Below are positions 42,323-51,413 of a DNA stretch of 64,000 nucleotides, piece after piece. Made by a program: the position numbers and the translations under genes. The notes under the pieces are model-generated. The model saw only the letters and a list, made by a program, of their open reading frames with translations, had not been told where the DNA came from and made no database searches. Position 1 is the first letter of the stretch. Every line of letters begins with the position of its first letter. The stretch spans positions 1 to 64,000 of the forward strand of contig NZ_LSLK01000114.1 in the NCBI RefSeq assembly GCF_002257705.1. The letters run 5' to 3'. Origin of the DNA: Sporomusa silvacetica DSM 10669 (lineage in GTDB: Bacteria; Bacillota; Negativicutes; Sporomusales; Sporomusaceae).

Positions 42323-43375
42323 CTATTGTTGGTCGTTTTGTGGATGATTTTCCATAGGAACCTTGCCGTTGATCATATCGCTGACGCGATTTTCCATATT
42401 AGCTTTTAATTGCTTAGCTTTATCTGCTGGAATTCTGCCTTCTTTTACATCTTGATCAATGCGTTGAGCCATCTCTGCCAGCATCAATTCTTTAAGACTC
42501 TGTTCGCTAACACCATGCTCTTTAGCAATTGTTAGTAAAGATTTCCCGGATTTCATCTCGGTTTTCAGAGTTTCTTCATCCATGTTAAGTAGGCTTAATA
42601 ATTTTACATTATGGAACATGTGACTCATAGGCCCATCTCCATGTATCGGAGCCTTACCATTAATAATGTCTGCTATGTGTTTTTCCATATCAGCTTTCAT
42701 TTGCACTGCCTGATTCTCCTGGATACGACCTGCTTTTACATCCTCATCAATACGTTCAGTCATTTGTTTGGTCATGCAAGCTGTAAGATCTGCTTCGGAA
42801 ACACCATGCTCTTTAGCAATTGTCAGTAAGGTTTTCCCAGATTTCATCTCGGTTTTCAGAGTTGCTTCATCTATGTTAAGTAGACTTAATAGTTTTTCAT
42901 TATGGAATATGTGACCTATAGGCCCATCTCCATGCAGCGGAACGTTGCTATGAATCATATCTGCTACCCGTTTATCAATATCGGCTCTCATTTGCGTTGC
43001 CTTAGCATCCGACAGCCTACCTTCTTTTACATCCCTGTCTATATGTACAGATAATTGTTTAACCATAAACTCTGTGAGTGCCTGCTCTGAGATACCTTGT
43101 TCTGTAGCAATCGCAGCTAAGGTTTTGCCTTCTTTTGCTTTAGCCTCAAAGGTTTGAGCATCGATTTTTAAGAACTCCAGTAAGGCTTGCTTATCCTCAT
43201 GAAAGCCTTTCATCCCACATCTTTTAGCAAAATCGCCTTTTCCAGATTGAGTTTGTTGACATTTACCTGTTGAATTATCTTGCTTATCCGCAGTAGTAGC
43301 AGCCATTACAACTCCAGTTGCTGTAACCATTGTTGCCATACTGATTGCTAATAACCACATGCTTTTTTTCTTCAT
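42323..43375 (-). CDS. Secreted protein with three tandem ~85-residue repeats
   Basis: 350 aa from the ATG at 43375. Signal peptide at about 1-26 (ends VMAATT). The rest consists of three repeat units, each with LLSLLNIDEATLKTEMKSGK, TLLTIAKEHGVSE and a helical segment ERIDEDVKAGRIQENQAVQM. Units 2 and 3 are nearly identical even at DNA level, which indicates recent tandem duplication. Unit 1 is diverged. Such helix-rich repeats occur in uncharacterised exported proteins of Firmicutes. Partner and function unknown. A frame continuing upstream to 43552 has no good start and overlaps the next gene. Confidence 0.75.
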   Translation of the reverse strand: MKKKSMWLLAISMATMVTATGVVMAATTADKQDNSTGKCQQTQSGKGDFAKRCGMKGFHEDKQALLEFLKIDAQTFEAKAKEGKTLAAIATEQGISEQALTEFMVKQLSVHIDRDVKEGRLSDAKATQMRADIDKRVADMIHSNVPLHGDGPIGHIFHNEKLLSLLNIDEATLKTEMKSGKTLLTIAKEHGVSEADLTACMTKQMTERIDEDVKAGRIQENQAVQMKADMEKHIADIINGKAPIHGDGPMSHMFHNVKLLSLLNMDEETLKTEMKSGKSLLTIAKEHGVSEQSLKELMLAEMAQRIDQDVKEGRIPADKAKQLKANMENRVSDMINGKVPMENHPQNDQQ

Positions 43376-43514
43376 TTTTCTACCATCCTTTTCCTTTTCA
43401 TTTAGCTTGGAAGCTATAGTTATATTATGAACTCCAATTTTTTGAATAACTTTAGAAAATATTAAAAAAAACCAGAATTGACAAAAAATGCAAAAAAAAG
43501 AACCCGGCTGGATT

Positions 43515-44153
43515 TTAGTTAGCTGAATACATCCGGGTGCCTGGAAGACCATTCAACAGTTTAACACGGTATTTACCACTATCGCCTACCAATATATTTG
43601 TACAGCCATAATCTTGTGTGATGCGAAAAAGATTTTCCATAGGCATACCAAGAACATAACACAACAGTAGTCTATTAATTCCGGCGTGTCCAACAATAAG
43701 AATATTTCCTTGGGTAGCATTCACGATCTCCGTGAATGCAGCAAGAATCCTGGACTGGCATTCCGCGAAACTCTCAGCGCCGGGAATACGATAACTGGCA
43801 ATATTGTTCCCCCGTTTAGCATACTCTGCGGGATAGGCCGCTGCTATTTCCCGGAAGGTTTTCCCCTCCCAGTCACCCATGCTAATTTCCCGCAGTTCGC
43901 GCTTACTTGTCAATTTTATATTTAATTGCTCTGTAATAATTCTGGCTGTATCAACCGAACGTATCAGATCACTGCAAAAGACGGCCGTAAGCTCTTGCCT
44001 GGCGAATTCTGCTTGCAACAGTTGGGCCTGACGCACCCCCTCAGCAGCTAAGGGAATGTCAATATGACCGATATAGCAGCGCTCCTGTTTTTCCATGACT
44101 ATCTTACCATGGCGAAGCAGATAAATCCGTCGTTCCTGCCTGTTACCTGACAC
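43515..44153 (-). CDS. Histidine phosphatase family protein (CobC-like)
   Basis: 212 aa. GTG start directly after the TAA of the upstream ligase gene, with GGGAGGA 7 nt before. Phosphoglycerate-mutase-type site YLLRHGKI with the catalytic RHG, then CSDLIRSVDTARI and GHAGINRLLL with the second histidine. Alpha-ribazole phosphatases look like this, but no cobalamin genes are near. It is the last gene of the molybdenum-hydroxylase maturation operon, and a histidine phosphatase is known in similar cassettes. A cofactor-intermediate phosphatase is inferred. Confidence 0.8.
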   Translation of the reverse strand: MSGNRQERRIYLLRHGKIVMEKQERCYIGHIDIPLAAEGVRQAQLLQAEFARQELTAVFCSDLIRSVDTARIITEQLNIKLTSKRELREISMGDWEGKTFREIAAAYPAEYAKRGNNIASYRIPGAESFAECQSRILAAFTEIVNATQGNILIVGHAGINRLLLCYVLGMPMENLFRITQDYGCTNILVGDSGKYRVKLLNGLPGTRMYSAN

Positions 44154-45491
44154 TTACGTATCCTCCCTTGGTCCAACTACGCTAATACTCCGCTTACCAG
44201 GAGGTAGTGACAAATCACAAGCAATTGCTGCTTCAAGCACAATACTGCGTTCTTGCTCAGCTTGCTGAATAGCTGGTAATTGTCTAACAGCCTGTAACAC
44301 TACCGCTTCATCCAGTATTCTATCCGGAGATAATACCTCTACAACAAGCTTTACCTTACTAGGTTGACCTATAAAAACGGTAGCTGTAAAATTGATAACT
44401 TCAGGCAAAGGCAACAGTACTTCATCAAAATCAGCCATAGTAATCGTTCCGGCTTGCCCCAAGCTTACCCTGCCATCCTTCCGGCAGCGGACGCGTTCCA
44501 AACACCGCAATATACTGCCGCAAGGACATAGCTCAGGAATAAACCGCGAAATATCCCCTGTGCGGTAGCGAATCAGCGGCATGCCCTGCCTTGTCAGAGT
44601 AGTAAATACGACCTCGCCATACTCTCCGTCTGGAAGTACGCGGGTAGAATCAGGATCAATAATTTCGAAGTATAAATCAGCTTCCCGTAAATGATGTCCG
44701 TTATGGGCACTGCATTCCATTCCGCCACCTAAGCCCATTTCGGTCATGCCATAATGATCGTATATTTCACAATTCCAGATGCGCTTTAGTTCGTTCACGA
44801 CGGCAGCAGGTACATAATCAGTACTTAATAAGCCGCATCTTGGTGCCCAGCTGCTCTTGCCCCATTTTTCCCAATAACGGGCCATTGCCAGAACTTGTAC
44901 CGGAATACCAACAAGACTTGTTGCCTGTTCCAAACACATTTTCCGGACAGCATCTGCGGGATTTTGCACAAGGCCGTAGGCAACAGGCACTACCCCAATA
45001 CCAAGCAATCCTTTTAATAATAGATCACCTACACTACCGGGACGCTCGCCAGGCAGCAAAATCAGCGTTTTGTCACCTGGCCCCACTAAGGTAGACATAC
45101 CACAACCAAAATGATCAATTGTCAATTGCTGATCAAACTTACTGAAATAAACCCGCTTGGGATTGCCGGTAGTACCTGAGGTAGCAAGCGTTACCACCCG
45201 GTTGATTTGGCTTTGGGAACCACATACCATCTCAATGGCATGCTCAGTCACATCAGCCGCTGTGGTAAAGGGATAGTCGGCAAGATCTTCCAGGCGTGTA
45301 AGGGAAGCTACTTTTTGGTTGGCCAGACGTCGTCGGTAAAAAGGACTCAGACTCTGCACCCTTGTTATTGTTTCCTTTAACCGGGCTAGTTGGTAGCTAG
45401 ATAGTTGTGCCTGGGTCAGTTGCCCGCCTTCGGCCCCTATTTTCGCCGCTACCAATGCATCTAACGGTGTTATCTTCACTCTGGCCGTCAT
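44154..45491 (-). CDS. AMP-dependent CoA-ligase-like protein (DVU_1553 family)
   Basis: 445 aa. It is a PaaK-like adenylating enzyme: LATSGTTGNPKRVYFSK (ATP loop), YDHYGMTEMGLGGG, YRTGDISRF and a C-terminal domain. The ATG overlaps the TGA of the radical SAM gene (ATGA). DVU_1553-type ligases are known from the Desulfovibrio molybdenum-hydroxylase cassette; what they activate is unknown. Note the distant similarity to the true PaaK at 18074-19306. Confidence 0.78.
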   Translation of the reverse strand: MTARVKITPLDALVAAKIGAEGGQLTQAQLSSYQLARLKETITRVQSLSPFYRRRLANQKVASLTRLEDLADYPFTTAADVTEHAIEMVCGSQSQINRVVTLATSGTTGNPKRVYFSKFDQQLTIDHFGCGMSTLVGPGDKTLILLPGERPGSVGDLLLKGLLGIGVVPVAYGLVQNPADAVRKMCLEQATSLVGIPVQVLAMARYWEKWGKSSWAPRCGLLSTDYVPAAVVNELKRIWNCEIYDHYGMTEMGLGGGMECSAHNGHHLREADLYFEIIDPDSTRVLPDGEYGEVVFTTLTRQGMPLIRYRTGDISRFIPELCPCGSILRCLERVRCRKDGRVSLGQAGTITMADFDEVLLPLPEVINFTATVFIGQPSKVKLVVEVLSPDRILDEAVVLQAVRQLPAIQQAEQERSIVLEAAIACDLSLPPGKRSISVVGPREDT

Positions 45492-46891
45492 TGTCCCCTC
45501 CGATACAAAGCCTGCCCTTGCCGGTTAGTAAGATTATAGGCACAAAAAGGAATCAGTTTATTATCAGGTCCCACCACATGAATAAAACACTGTTTTAACC
45601 GGTCTAAATCCAATGTCCAGGCATCCTGAAATGCCATTCCTGATACCGCCAGCTTATAGGTACTTACTCGTTCCAAAAACTCATCAAGGCTGGCTACATT
45701 GCCCATACCGGCTTGTGGTCTGGGTTGCTGTTTACGCTGAATACCTGTTTCTGAGTGAGCTGACGACCATTGCCTGGCAACAAACTGTCTGGCGCGTTTT
45801 GCCCCATCGGTTATAGGTTCACTTTGACAGCAGCAAGCACTCGTATTTTCTTGCACTAAAGGCTTTAGATGTCCTCCGGGCATTAGGACAAAGTTACCAT
45901 GAAAAGAACAATGGGAATGTTCACCACCTGGCGGTCGGAAATGCGTTGCTTTCATTTGCCCATCTGTCTGTTTCTCAATTTCTCGCAGAACTTGGGGAAT
46001 AGTAATCCTGTCAGTATCTTTCGGTTCTACCGGATATCTGCCAAAATAGCTTACTGGCTGAAAGTGGACGCCCCGTACAGCAGGCATCTTGCTTATGGCA
46101 AAGTTCAGGATATCGCCAATCTGACTGTCATTTACCCCTGGTACCAAAGTAGGCACAAGCACAACCCCAATTTCATGCGCGGCACAAACCTTAATGGCTT
46201 TTTTCTTAATATCAAGTAATGCTTTCCCGCGCAATTTGACGTAGACATCGTCGCTCAGTCCATCAAATTGCAAAAAAACACAGTTTAGACCTGCCGCTTT
46301 CAGCCTGCTAACATACTGTTCATCAGTTGCCAGCCGCAGGCCATTGGTATTAACCTGAAAAAAAACCAAGCCTAACTTTTTCCCCAAGGCAATGATTTCT
46401 GGTAAATCATCGCGTACAGTCGGCTCACCGCCTGATAACTGAATATTATAGGGACCGCCGCTGTTCATGAGCATCCGGTACCACCCCTCAATAACTTCAA
46501 GTCCTGGCTCTTCCTTAGCCGTCGGCGAAGTGGCGGCAAAACAGACAGGACAGTGTAAGTTACATTGATTTGTCACTTCCAGCAGCACACAACAAGTCTG
46601 CTGACGGTGCTCTGAACATAAACCGCAGTCAAATGGACAGCCCTGGCTGACCTCGGTTGCGCACACCGTCGGCGAAGTTGGTATTTGAGTATTAGCCCAG
46701 CCTAAATAGCTAGGCTCTCCCTCCCAAATACAAACTTGATACTCGCCATGCTCTGGACAATGCTTCCGTAAAAACACCTGATTGCCCTTTGCTACCCGAG
46801 TTGCCGGAATCCGCGCCAAACATTCGGGGCAAACACTTTGCGTTGTAGAAAGTACAATTTCTTCTGTATTTTCAATGGCATCCATCGGCAT
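45488..46891 (-). CDS. trsS: Radical SAM protein of the TrsS type (cysteine form)
   Basis: 467 aa. An N-terminal rubredoxin-like CPECLARIPA and RKHCPEHG pair is followed by FDCGLCSEH. The radical SAM cluster is CNLHCPVCFA, with GGEPTVRDDLPEII and FFQVNTNGLRLA. Many relatives have selenocysteine in this family; here every key position is Cys and no in-frame TGA is seen. It is a member of the DVU_1551-1559-like cassette. The reaction is not known; cofactor modification of the molybdenum enzyme is inferred from the constant association. Confidence 0.8.
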   Translation of the reverse strand: MPMDAIENTEEIVLSTTQSVCPECLARIPATRVAKGNQVFLRKHCPEHGEYQVCIWEGEPSYLGWANTQIPTSPTVCATEVSQGCPFDCGLCSEHRQQTCCVLLEVTNQCNLHCPVCFAATSPTAKEEPGLEVIEGWYRMLMNSGGPYNIQLSGGEPTVRDDLPEIIALGKKLGLVFFQVNTNGLRLATDEQYVSRLKAAGLNCVFLQFDGLSDDVYVKLRGKALLDIKKKAIKVCAAHEIGVVLVPTLVPGVNDSQIGDILNFAISKMPAVRGVHFQPVSYFGRYPVEPKDTDRITIPQVLREIEKQTDGQMKATHFRPPGGEHSHCSFHGNFVLMPGGHLKPLVQENTSACCCQSEPITDGAKRARQFVARQWSSAHSETGIQRKQQPRPQAGMGNVASLDEFLERVSTYKLAVSGMAFQDAWTLDLDRLKQCFIHVVGPDNKLIPFCAYNLTNRQGQALYRRGQ

Positions 46892-46892
46892 A

Positions 46893-47207
46893 CTATCTCT
46901 CCCTACCAGCAGTCTGCTTTTTAAGCAAATCTTCTAAAAATATCTCAAAGTTAGCTTTGCATTCCTGCGGATTGCTATCTGGAAAGCTAACCTTAATCAC
47001 CGAGTCCGCAATAATTCCTTTGATTGTTGCACCATCTGTTAGACTGGCTTGAAAACAAGGCCGAGGAAAATTCTTATGATATTTGATGACACCAAGCGGC
47101 GCAAAACATTCAATAAACTCTTCTTTGGCTTTTATGGGCAGCCGATACTCGTAAATATTGGCACTGCTAAAACAATTTTCGACTTTCTTACATTCATACT
47201 GTTTCAT
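46893..47207 (-). CDS. Unrecognised 104-aa protein in the molybdenum cassette
   Basis: 104 aa, overlapping the desulfurase-like gene upstream by 14 nt and ending one base before the radical SAM start, so it is firmly in the operon. Two N-terminal cysteines (YECKKVENC) and FIECFAPLG, FPRPCFQASL are visible; it has an alpha/beta look. I do not recognise a family. Its context suggests a sulfur- or cofactor-handling partner of the desulfurase or radical SAM protein. Confidence 0.6.
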   Translation of the reverse strand: MKQYECKKVENCFSSANIYEYRLPIKAKEEFIECFAPLGVIKYHKNFPRPCFQASLTDGATIKGIIADSVIKVSFPDSNPQECKANFEIFLEDLLKKQTAGRER

Positions 47208-48324
47208 GCGTCAATGCATTGATTGCCTTAAGACAGTAATCAATGTCCTCATCAGTAGTAAACTGTGATAAGCTCAGCCGTATCGTGCCCGCAGGAGCTG
47301 TACCCAAATAAGTATGAATCAGCGGCGCACAGTGGAGACCTGTGCGGCAGACGATCTCAAAACTTTTTTGCAGCACTTCGCCAGCGTCTTCTACCGTCCA
47401 GTTCTTTAGCGTAAAGGAAATAACCGGTGTTCGGGGCGGCTCGACAATAATAACATCTGCTCCGGCTGTCACCAGTCCGCTGGCCAACCGCTCGGTCTTA
47501 CTTTGCAGTGCACTGACGTTAAGAACATGCTCGGCACTCCACTTTAGGGCCGTTGATAGTCCGGCAATTGCAGGGTCATTGGGTGTACCGGCTTCGTATC
47601 GGATTGGCATAGTTACCGGCATCTCGTCAAGATCACTCTGGACTCCTGTTCCACCTACCCATACAGGTTCCAGATCAACTTCCGGAGCTATATATAAGCC
47701 GCCTGTGCCGGACGGACCTAACAAATACTTATGGCCAGTAAAGGCTACTAAATCAATTCCCCAAACTTCTGGTAGAACTGGCACAATTCCCAGGCTTTGT
47801 GACGCATCCAAAAGCGTAACTGCACCTGCCTGTTTAGCCAGCCTGCCAAGCAAAGCCGCGTCATTTACCGCGCCAGTAACATTAGAAGCATGCGTAAAAA
47901 CAGCTACTTGCGGCTTATATTTTGCTAATGCAGTTTCCCATTCCTCCGGATTAACCCGCCCTTGCTTATCCACGGGAAGTATATGAACATCAACTCCCTT
48001 AGTTTTTCCCAGATAGTGCAAGGGGCGTAATACGGAATTATGTTCGGCAGCTGTAGTTATCACCGCGGCCCCCGACTGCCAGTGAATACCATGCAAAGCA
48101 ATATTTAAGGCATGGGTAGCGTTTGATCCCAGAACAATTCGGGTGGCATCTTTTACCTGCAGCAAATTAGCCAATAATTTACGGCATTCGCCGGCAATGT
48201 CCGGCCCGGAAAAACCAGAACGTCCGGCATGATGTGGCACGCCGCTAACATAAGAAGCCACCATTTCGCCCACTTGCGGTGCCTTGGGCCAGGAAGTCGC
48301 TGCATTATTTACATATACCTGCAT
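47194..48324 (-). CDS. Cysteine-desulfurase-like class V aminotransferase (EF2568 family)
   Basis: 376 aa. PLP-lysine motif FTGHKYLLGPSGTGGLYIAP and a C-terminal RTGLHCAPLIHTYLGTAPAG with the catalytic-type cysteine. This subfamily is known from selenium-dependent molybdenum-hydroxylase clusters (EF2568 in Enterococcus). It probably supplies sulfur or selenium for the terminal ligand of the molybdenum centre. It sits between the NTP-transferase/HD protein and a 104-aa protein. Confidence 0.83.
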   Translation of the reverse strand: MQVYVNNAATSWPKAPQVGEMVASYVSGVPHHAGRSGFSGPDIAGECRKLLANLLQVKDATRIVLGSNATHALNIALHGIHWQSGAAVITTAAEHNSVLRPLHYLGKTKGVDVHILPVDKQGRVNPEEWETALAKYKPQVAVFTHASNVTGAVNDAALLGRLAKQAGAVTLLDASQSLGIVPVLPEVWGIDLVAFTGHKYLLGPSGTGGLYIAPEVDLEPVWVGGTGVQSDLDEMPVTMPIRYEAGTPNDPAIAGLSTALKWSAEHVLNVSALQSKTERLASGLVTAGADVIIVEPPRTPVISFTLKNWTVEDAGEVLQKSFEIVCRTGLHCAPLIHTYLGTAPAGTIRLSLSQFTTDEDIDYCLKAINALTHETV

Positions 48325-48338
48325 TACAGATTCGCCCC

Positions 48339-49460
48339 CTATCGTAATACTAGTTTCTCCAAACTGCCTATTCCCACCAGGCCTGTTATCCGATCTCGGA
48401 TAATTTCTGCCGTCTGCTGTCGACGCAAAACCGCCGCTAGTATTTCAGGATTTTCGGAGAACTTTGCCAATGGCAAATTGAATCGCTCATTTAGAGATAC
48501 CCGCCTGTCACCTTGTACTAACTTGTCAGCAAGAAACAGCACTGCTGCTTCATCAATTGCCTGCTCTGCCGTCAATTCTAAGTCCATATGCGCCGCAACA
48601 ATACCAGCTAAGGCTGAAAAACCATTACTTGTAACCAAACGCCCCCCCCGCCGGGGATGATTAGGTTTACCTTTAGCAAGATCATGCAACAATCCCCCGG
48701 CGACCACCAATTCACTATTAAGCTTTAAACCAGCGCCATTAAGCAGATCCACCAACTGCTGCGCAACCGCAGCAACAGTCTGCCCATGACGCAATACCTT
48801 ATCGCCAGTCTGATACTTATCTAATAAGGCCAGACATTCGTCATATGTTGGTATGTTCCGTTTGGCGTAAAACTTGGCAAGTTGCTGATAGTCGTCCATG
48901 GTGTCCATATCCATCAATACACCCTGATCTGCGACTGGCACTACCACACTGTCGGCAGCAAACTGTTCTAAAATATGGCGAAGCCCACCAGCACCATCCC
49001 CGTTAAGAATACTGGCAAAACACTTGTCACTAATCACCGGCGGATGACCGCGCTGACCGTTAAAAGTCGGATATACCACGGCTGCACCTGTCTGCCGGTA
49101 TTTTTTTATCAGTTCCTTAATACTGCTGCTTCTTATCAGCGGGGTATCGCCAGGCAGCATCATGAAGGCCTCCGCTTCTGCGGCCAAAGCTCTAACACCA
49201 GCAACTATAGAAGAAAACATACCTGACGCATAATTGGGGTTTTCGATAATGCTGACAGGCAAACGTTCTAATACCGGATATAATTCGGCCGCCCGATATC
49301 CAACTATCACCCGGATATCATTTATCCCGCCCAGGCGCAAACTGTCTACTGCCGTTTCAATTACTTTTTTTTCCCCTAAGGGCATCAGCGGCTTGAATGT
49401 CCCCATACGGGAAGAATAGCCTGCAGCAACAATTAATCCGATTATCCTTGAGCTATACAT
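48339..49460 (-). CDS. MobA/MocA-like NTP transferase fused to HD domain (DVU_1551 family)
   Basis: 373 aa. The N-terminal half is a nucleotidyltransferase: LIVAAGYSSRMGTFKPLMPL, ENPNYASGMFSSIVAGVRAL, LPGDTPLI and YNGQ-like YPTFNGQRGHPPVI. The C-terminal half has an HD domain, VVAGGLLHDLAKGKPNHPRR. MocA-type enzymes make molybdopterin cytosine dinucleotide, the cofactor form used by xanthine-dehydrogenase-type enzymes. The HD part may hydrolyse nucleotides. It overlaps xdhC by 8 nt. Confidence 0.85.
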   Translation of the reverse strand: MYSSRIIGLIVAAGYSSRMGTFKPLMPLGEKKVIETAVDSLRLGGINDIRVIVGYRAAELYPVLERLPVSIIENPNYASGMFSSIVAGVRALAAEAEAFMMLPGDTPLIRSSSIKELIKKYRQTGAAVVYPTFNGQRGHPPVISDKCFASILNGDGAGGLRHILEQFAADSVVVPVADQGVLMDMDTMDDYQQLAKFYAKRNIPTYDECLALLDKYQTGDKVLRHGQTVAAVAQQLVDLLNGAGLKLNSELVVAGGLLHDLAKGKPNHPRRGGRLVTSNGFSALAGIVAAHMDLELTAEQAIDEAAVLFLADKLVQGDRRVSLNERFNLPLAKFSENPEILAAVLRRQQTAEIIRDRITGLVGIGSLEKLVLR

Positions 49461-50499
49461 TTTCCCGCTCCACCCTGGCTTTTATCAATTCGGCGACAAT
49501 GCTTACTGCGATTTCTTCCGGAGTTTCAGCATAAATGTCAATTCCAATTGGTGAATAGACTTGTTGGAGCTTGGCTGCACCAACGCCTTGCGCTTGTAAT
49601 ATCTTATATAAATGATCCCGTTTCTTTTTGCTGCCAATCATCCCAATATAGCCTGCCTCAGTTTCTAGCGCTTGTTCTAACACCGTTCTGTCATGAAGAT
49701 GTCCTCGCGTTACAATGACTAGATAACTATCTTTATCGATAGGCAATTTTGCCATACACTCAAAATCGTCTACAACCATAATTTCCGATTGAGGAAACCG
49801 TTCCCTATTGGCAAAAGCTGGTCGATCATCAATAACTACGGTTACAAACCCTACCATTTCTGTTAGTTTAGCAATCTGCTGGGAAACGTGACCAGCCCCA
49901 AATAGATATACTGTACTAATCGTACGAATAGGCTCAACAATAAAAATTCGGTTCTCGTTCGCATCAGCATGGATAGAAATTTTGGCCGGACCTGAAGACA
50001 TCTTTTCCATAAACTCTGGCTCACAGTGGAAGTTACCGATAATAGTACCATCCTGCTTAACAAGGCATTGCTGTCTTGTTTGACCAGCCACCGCTTGGCT
50101 GCTTAATTCTGTCATTAGCCATGCCTTTTGTGCCTTATCCATTGTGGCGAGGATGGCTTCATAAATCAGACGATTATCACTATTGGCCGCATCCAGATAA
50201 TCTAGCAGAATTTCGCCTTTACCGCCACAGATCATGCCCGACCCAGCCGCATCTGCACCTGTCAAATCAAAAGGCAATATTACCGATTGGCGGTTTACCA
50301 GCACTTTTTTTGCTAATTCAATTGTATCGGCTTCTACCCGCCCACCGCCAACTGTACCAATAATGGAGTCATCTGCACAAATAATCATCTTGGCTCCGGC
50401 AGAACGCGGAGCTGACCCAGCGCTATGAAAGATGGTAGCCAAAACAACATTTTCACCAGCTGAGAGCAACTTAACTAAGTTTTGGTATAGCTTTTTCAT
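49453..50499 (-). CDS. xdhC: XdhC-family molybdenum-enzyme maturation factor
   Basis: 348 aa with both XdhC parts: N-terminal XdhC/CoxI (FHSAGSAPRSAGAKMII, TVGGGRVEADTIELAK) and C-terminal Rossmann part (VYLFGAGHVSQQIAKLTEMV, FVTVVIDDRPAFANRERFPQ, GYIGMIGSKKK). XdhC proteins protect and sulfurate the molybdenum cofactor before insertion. A second, split XdhC lies upstream (51102-52198). Confidence 0.9.
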   Translation of the reverse strand: MKKLYQNLVKLLSAGENVVLATIFHSAGSAPRSAGAKMIICADDSIIGTVGGGRVEADTIELAKKVLVNRQSVILPFDLTGADAAGSGMICGGKGEILLDYLDAANSDNRLIYEAILATMDKAQKAWLMTELSSQAVAGQTRQQCLVKQDGTIIGNFHCEPEFMEKMSSGPAKISIHADANENRIFIVEPIRTISTVYLFGAGHVSQQIAKLTEMVGFVTVVIDDRPAFANRERFPQSEIMVVDDFECMAKLPIDKDSYLVIVTRGHLHDRTVLEQALETEAGYIGMIGSKKKRDHLYKILQAQGVGAAKLQQVYSPIGIDIYAETPEEIAVSIVAELIKARVERENV

Positions 50500-50520
50500 T
50501 CATAGCCTCCTAACATTTCG

Positions 50521-50585
50521 TAGATACAACGTGGTTAATAGGTGGTGTTTAGGCAAGACACCATCTACTTAACACGTTGTATCTA
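50521..50585 (-). repeat. Long imperfect hairpin inside the molybdenum operon
   Basis: TAGATACAACGTG (50521-50533) pairs with 50573-50585, extended by TGGTGT/ACACCA around a 9-nt loop, with a bulge. It lies in the 120-nt gap between the C-GCAxxG gene and xdhC. No T-run follows, so it may stabilise or process the mRNA or tune expression of downstream genes. Confidence 0.55.
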
Positions 50586-50619
50586 TAATCTTCTTTAATG
50601 CGCGAAATATATAGGATGC

Positions 50620-51069
50620 CTAAATTTCGAGCCGCCCTGAGAGGTCATACCCATTGGCTACTAAGATTTCTTCCACTTTATCAAGAGTCTTTAGCACAAG
50701 GTCCGGACAGCGTGATGCCCGGTTTTGCGGGTTCTTCTCTAAGATGATATCACAGGTACTGCCGTTATATTGGGAACCTGGTTCCTGCTCAAACCATTCC
50801 GCAAACTCTCTTATCATATCATTGACACGACTGTCTTCTATTTCTTCGACTGATCCCTTACCGGCATATAGACCGATCAGACAGGCCCCGCCAGTCAAAG
50901 CACCACAAGTCCTTCCACTGAACCCCAGGCCGCCAACAAGTCCTGACATAGCTCGCACTAGATCAGGATTTTCTTTTCCTTGGGCCTCCAGTCCAATAAT
51001 AAGTAAGATTTGGCTACAGTAAAAACCCGCTTGTGATAACTCAAGCAACTTCATGAATCTGTCTGTCAT
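50620..51069 (-). CDS. C-GCAxxG-C-C family protein (DVU_1555 family)
   Basis: 149 aa. The pattern is LSQAGFYCSQILLII, FSGRTCGALTGGACLIGLYA, then CDIILE and ASRCPDLV, giving the spaced cysteines of the C-GCAxxG-C-C family. These may bind a metal cluster. Its place within a DVU_1551-1559-like cassette is known; its function is not. Confidence 0.82.
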   Translation of the reverse strand: MTDRFMKLLELSQAGFYCSQILLIIGLEAQGKENPDLVRAMSGLVGGLGFSGRTCGALTGGACLIGLYAGKGSVEEIEDSRVNDMIREFAEWFEQEPGSQYNGSTCDIILEKNPQNRASRCPDLVLKTLDKVEEILVANGYDLSGRLEI

Positions 51070-51101
51070 GTTTCCAGCCCATCCTTTCGCTTCATCATAG
51101 C

Positions 51102-51413
51102 TTATATGATCTGAATAAACACTTCCATGATTCCCCCACAGACCATCCCTTCATCTGCAGCCACGTCATTTAGCATTCTTACTGTATACATCTGGGATTG
51201 CTTATTATCTAGTGCTGTTAACGCCTGACGCCTAACTTCTGCTTCCCCACAGCCACCGCCAATGGTACCACAAGATCTGCCATCAGGCAAAATCAGCATT
51301 TTACTGCCAGCCTTACGGGGAGTCGAGCCGCGCGTTTCCACAATGGTGACTAAGGCCGCATTTTCTCCTTTACTCTGACATTCACAGATATATTCTAATA
51401 AATCCCGATCCAT
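51102..51413 (-). CDS. XdhC/CoxI N-terminal-domain protein
   Basis: 103 aa. It corresponds to only the N-terminal domain of XdhC: VTIVETRGSTPRKAGSKMLI, RSCGTIGGGCGEAEVRRQAL and VCGGIMEVFIQ. The start overlaps the stop of the gene upstream (TAATG). The rest of XdhC is encoded by that neighbour, so the two together may act as one split maturation factor. Confidence 0.85.
   Translation of the reverse strand: MDRDLLEYICECQSKGENAALVTIVETRGSTPRKAGSKMLILPDGRSCGTIGGGCGEAEVRRQALTALDNKQSQMYTVRMLNDVAADEGMVCGGIMEVFIQII

Noticed and set aside
45488..46891. TrsS as a selenoprotein
   Set aside because: All expected positions are cysteine codons and no in-frame TGA is present.
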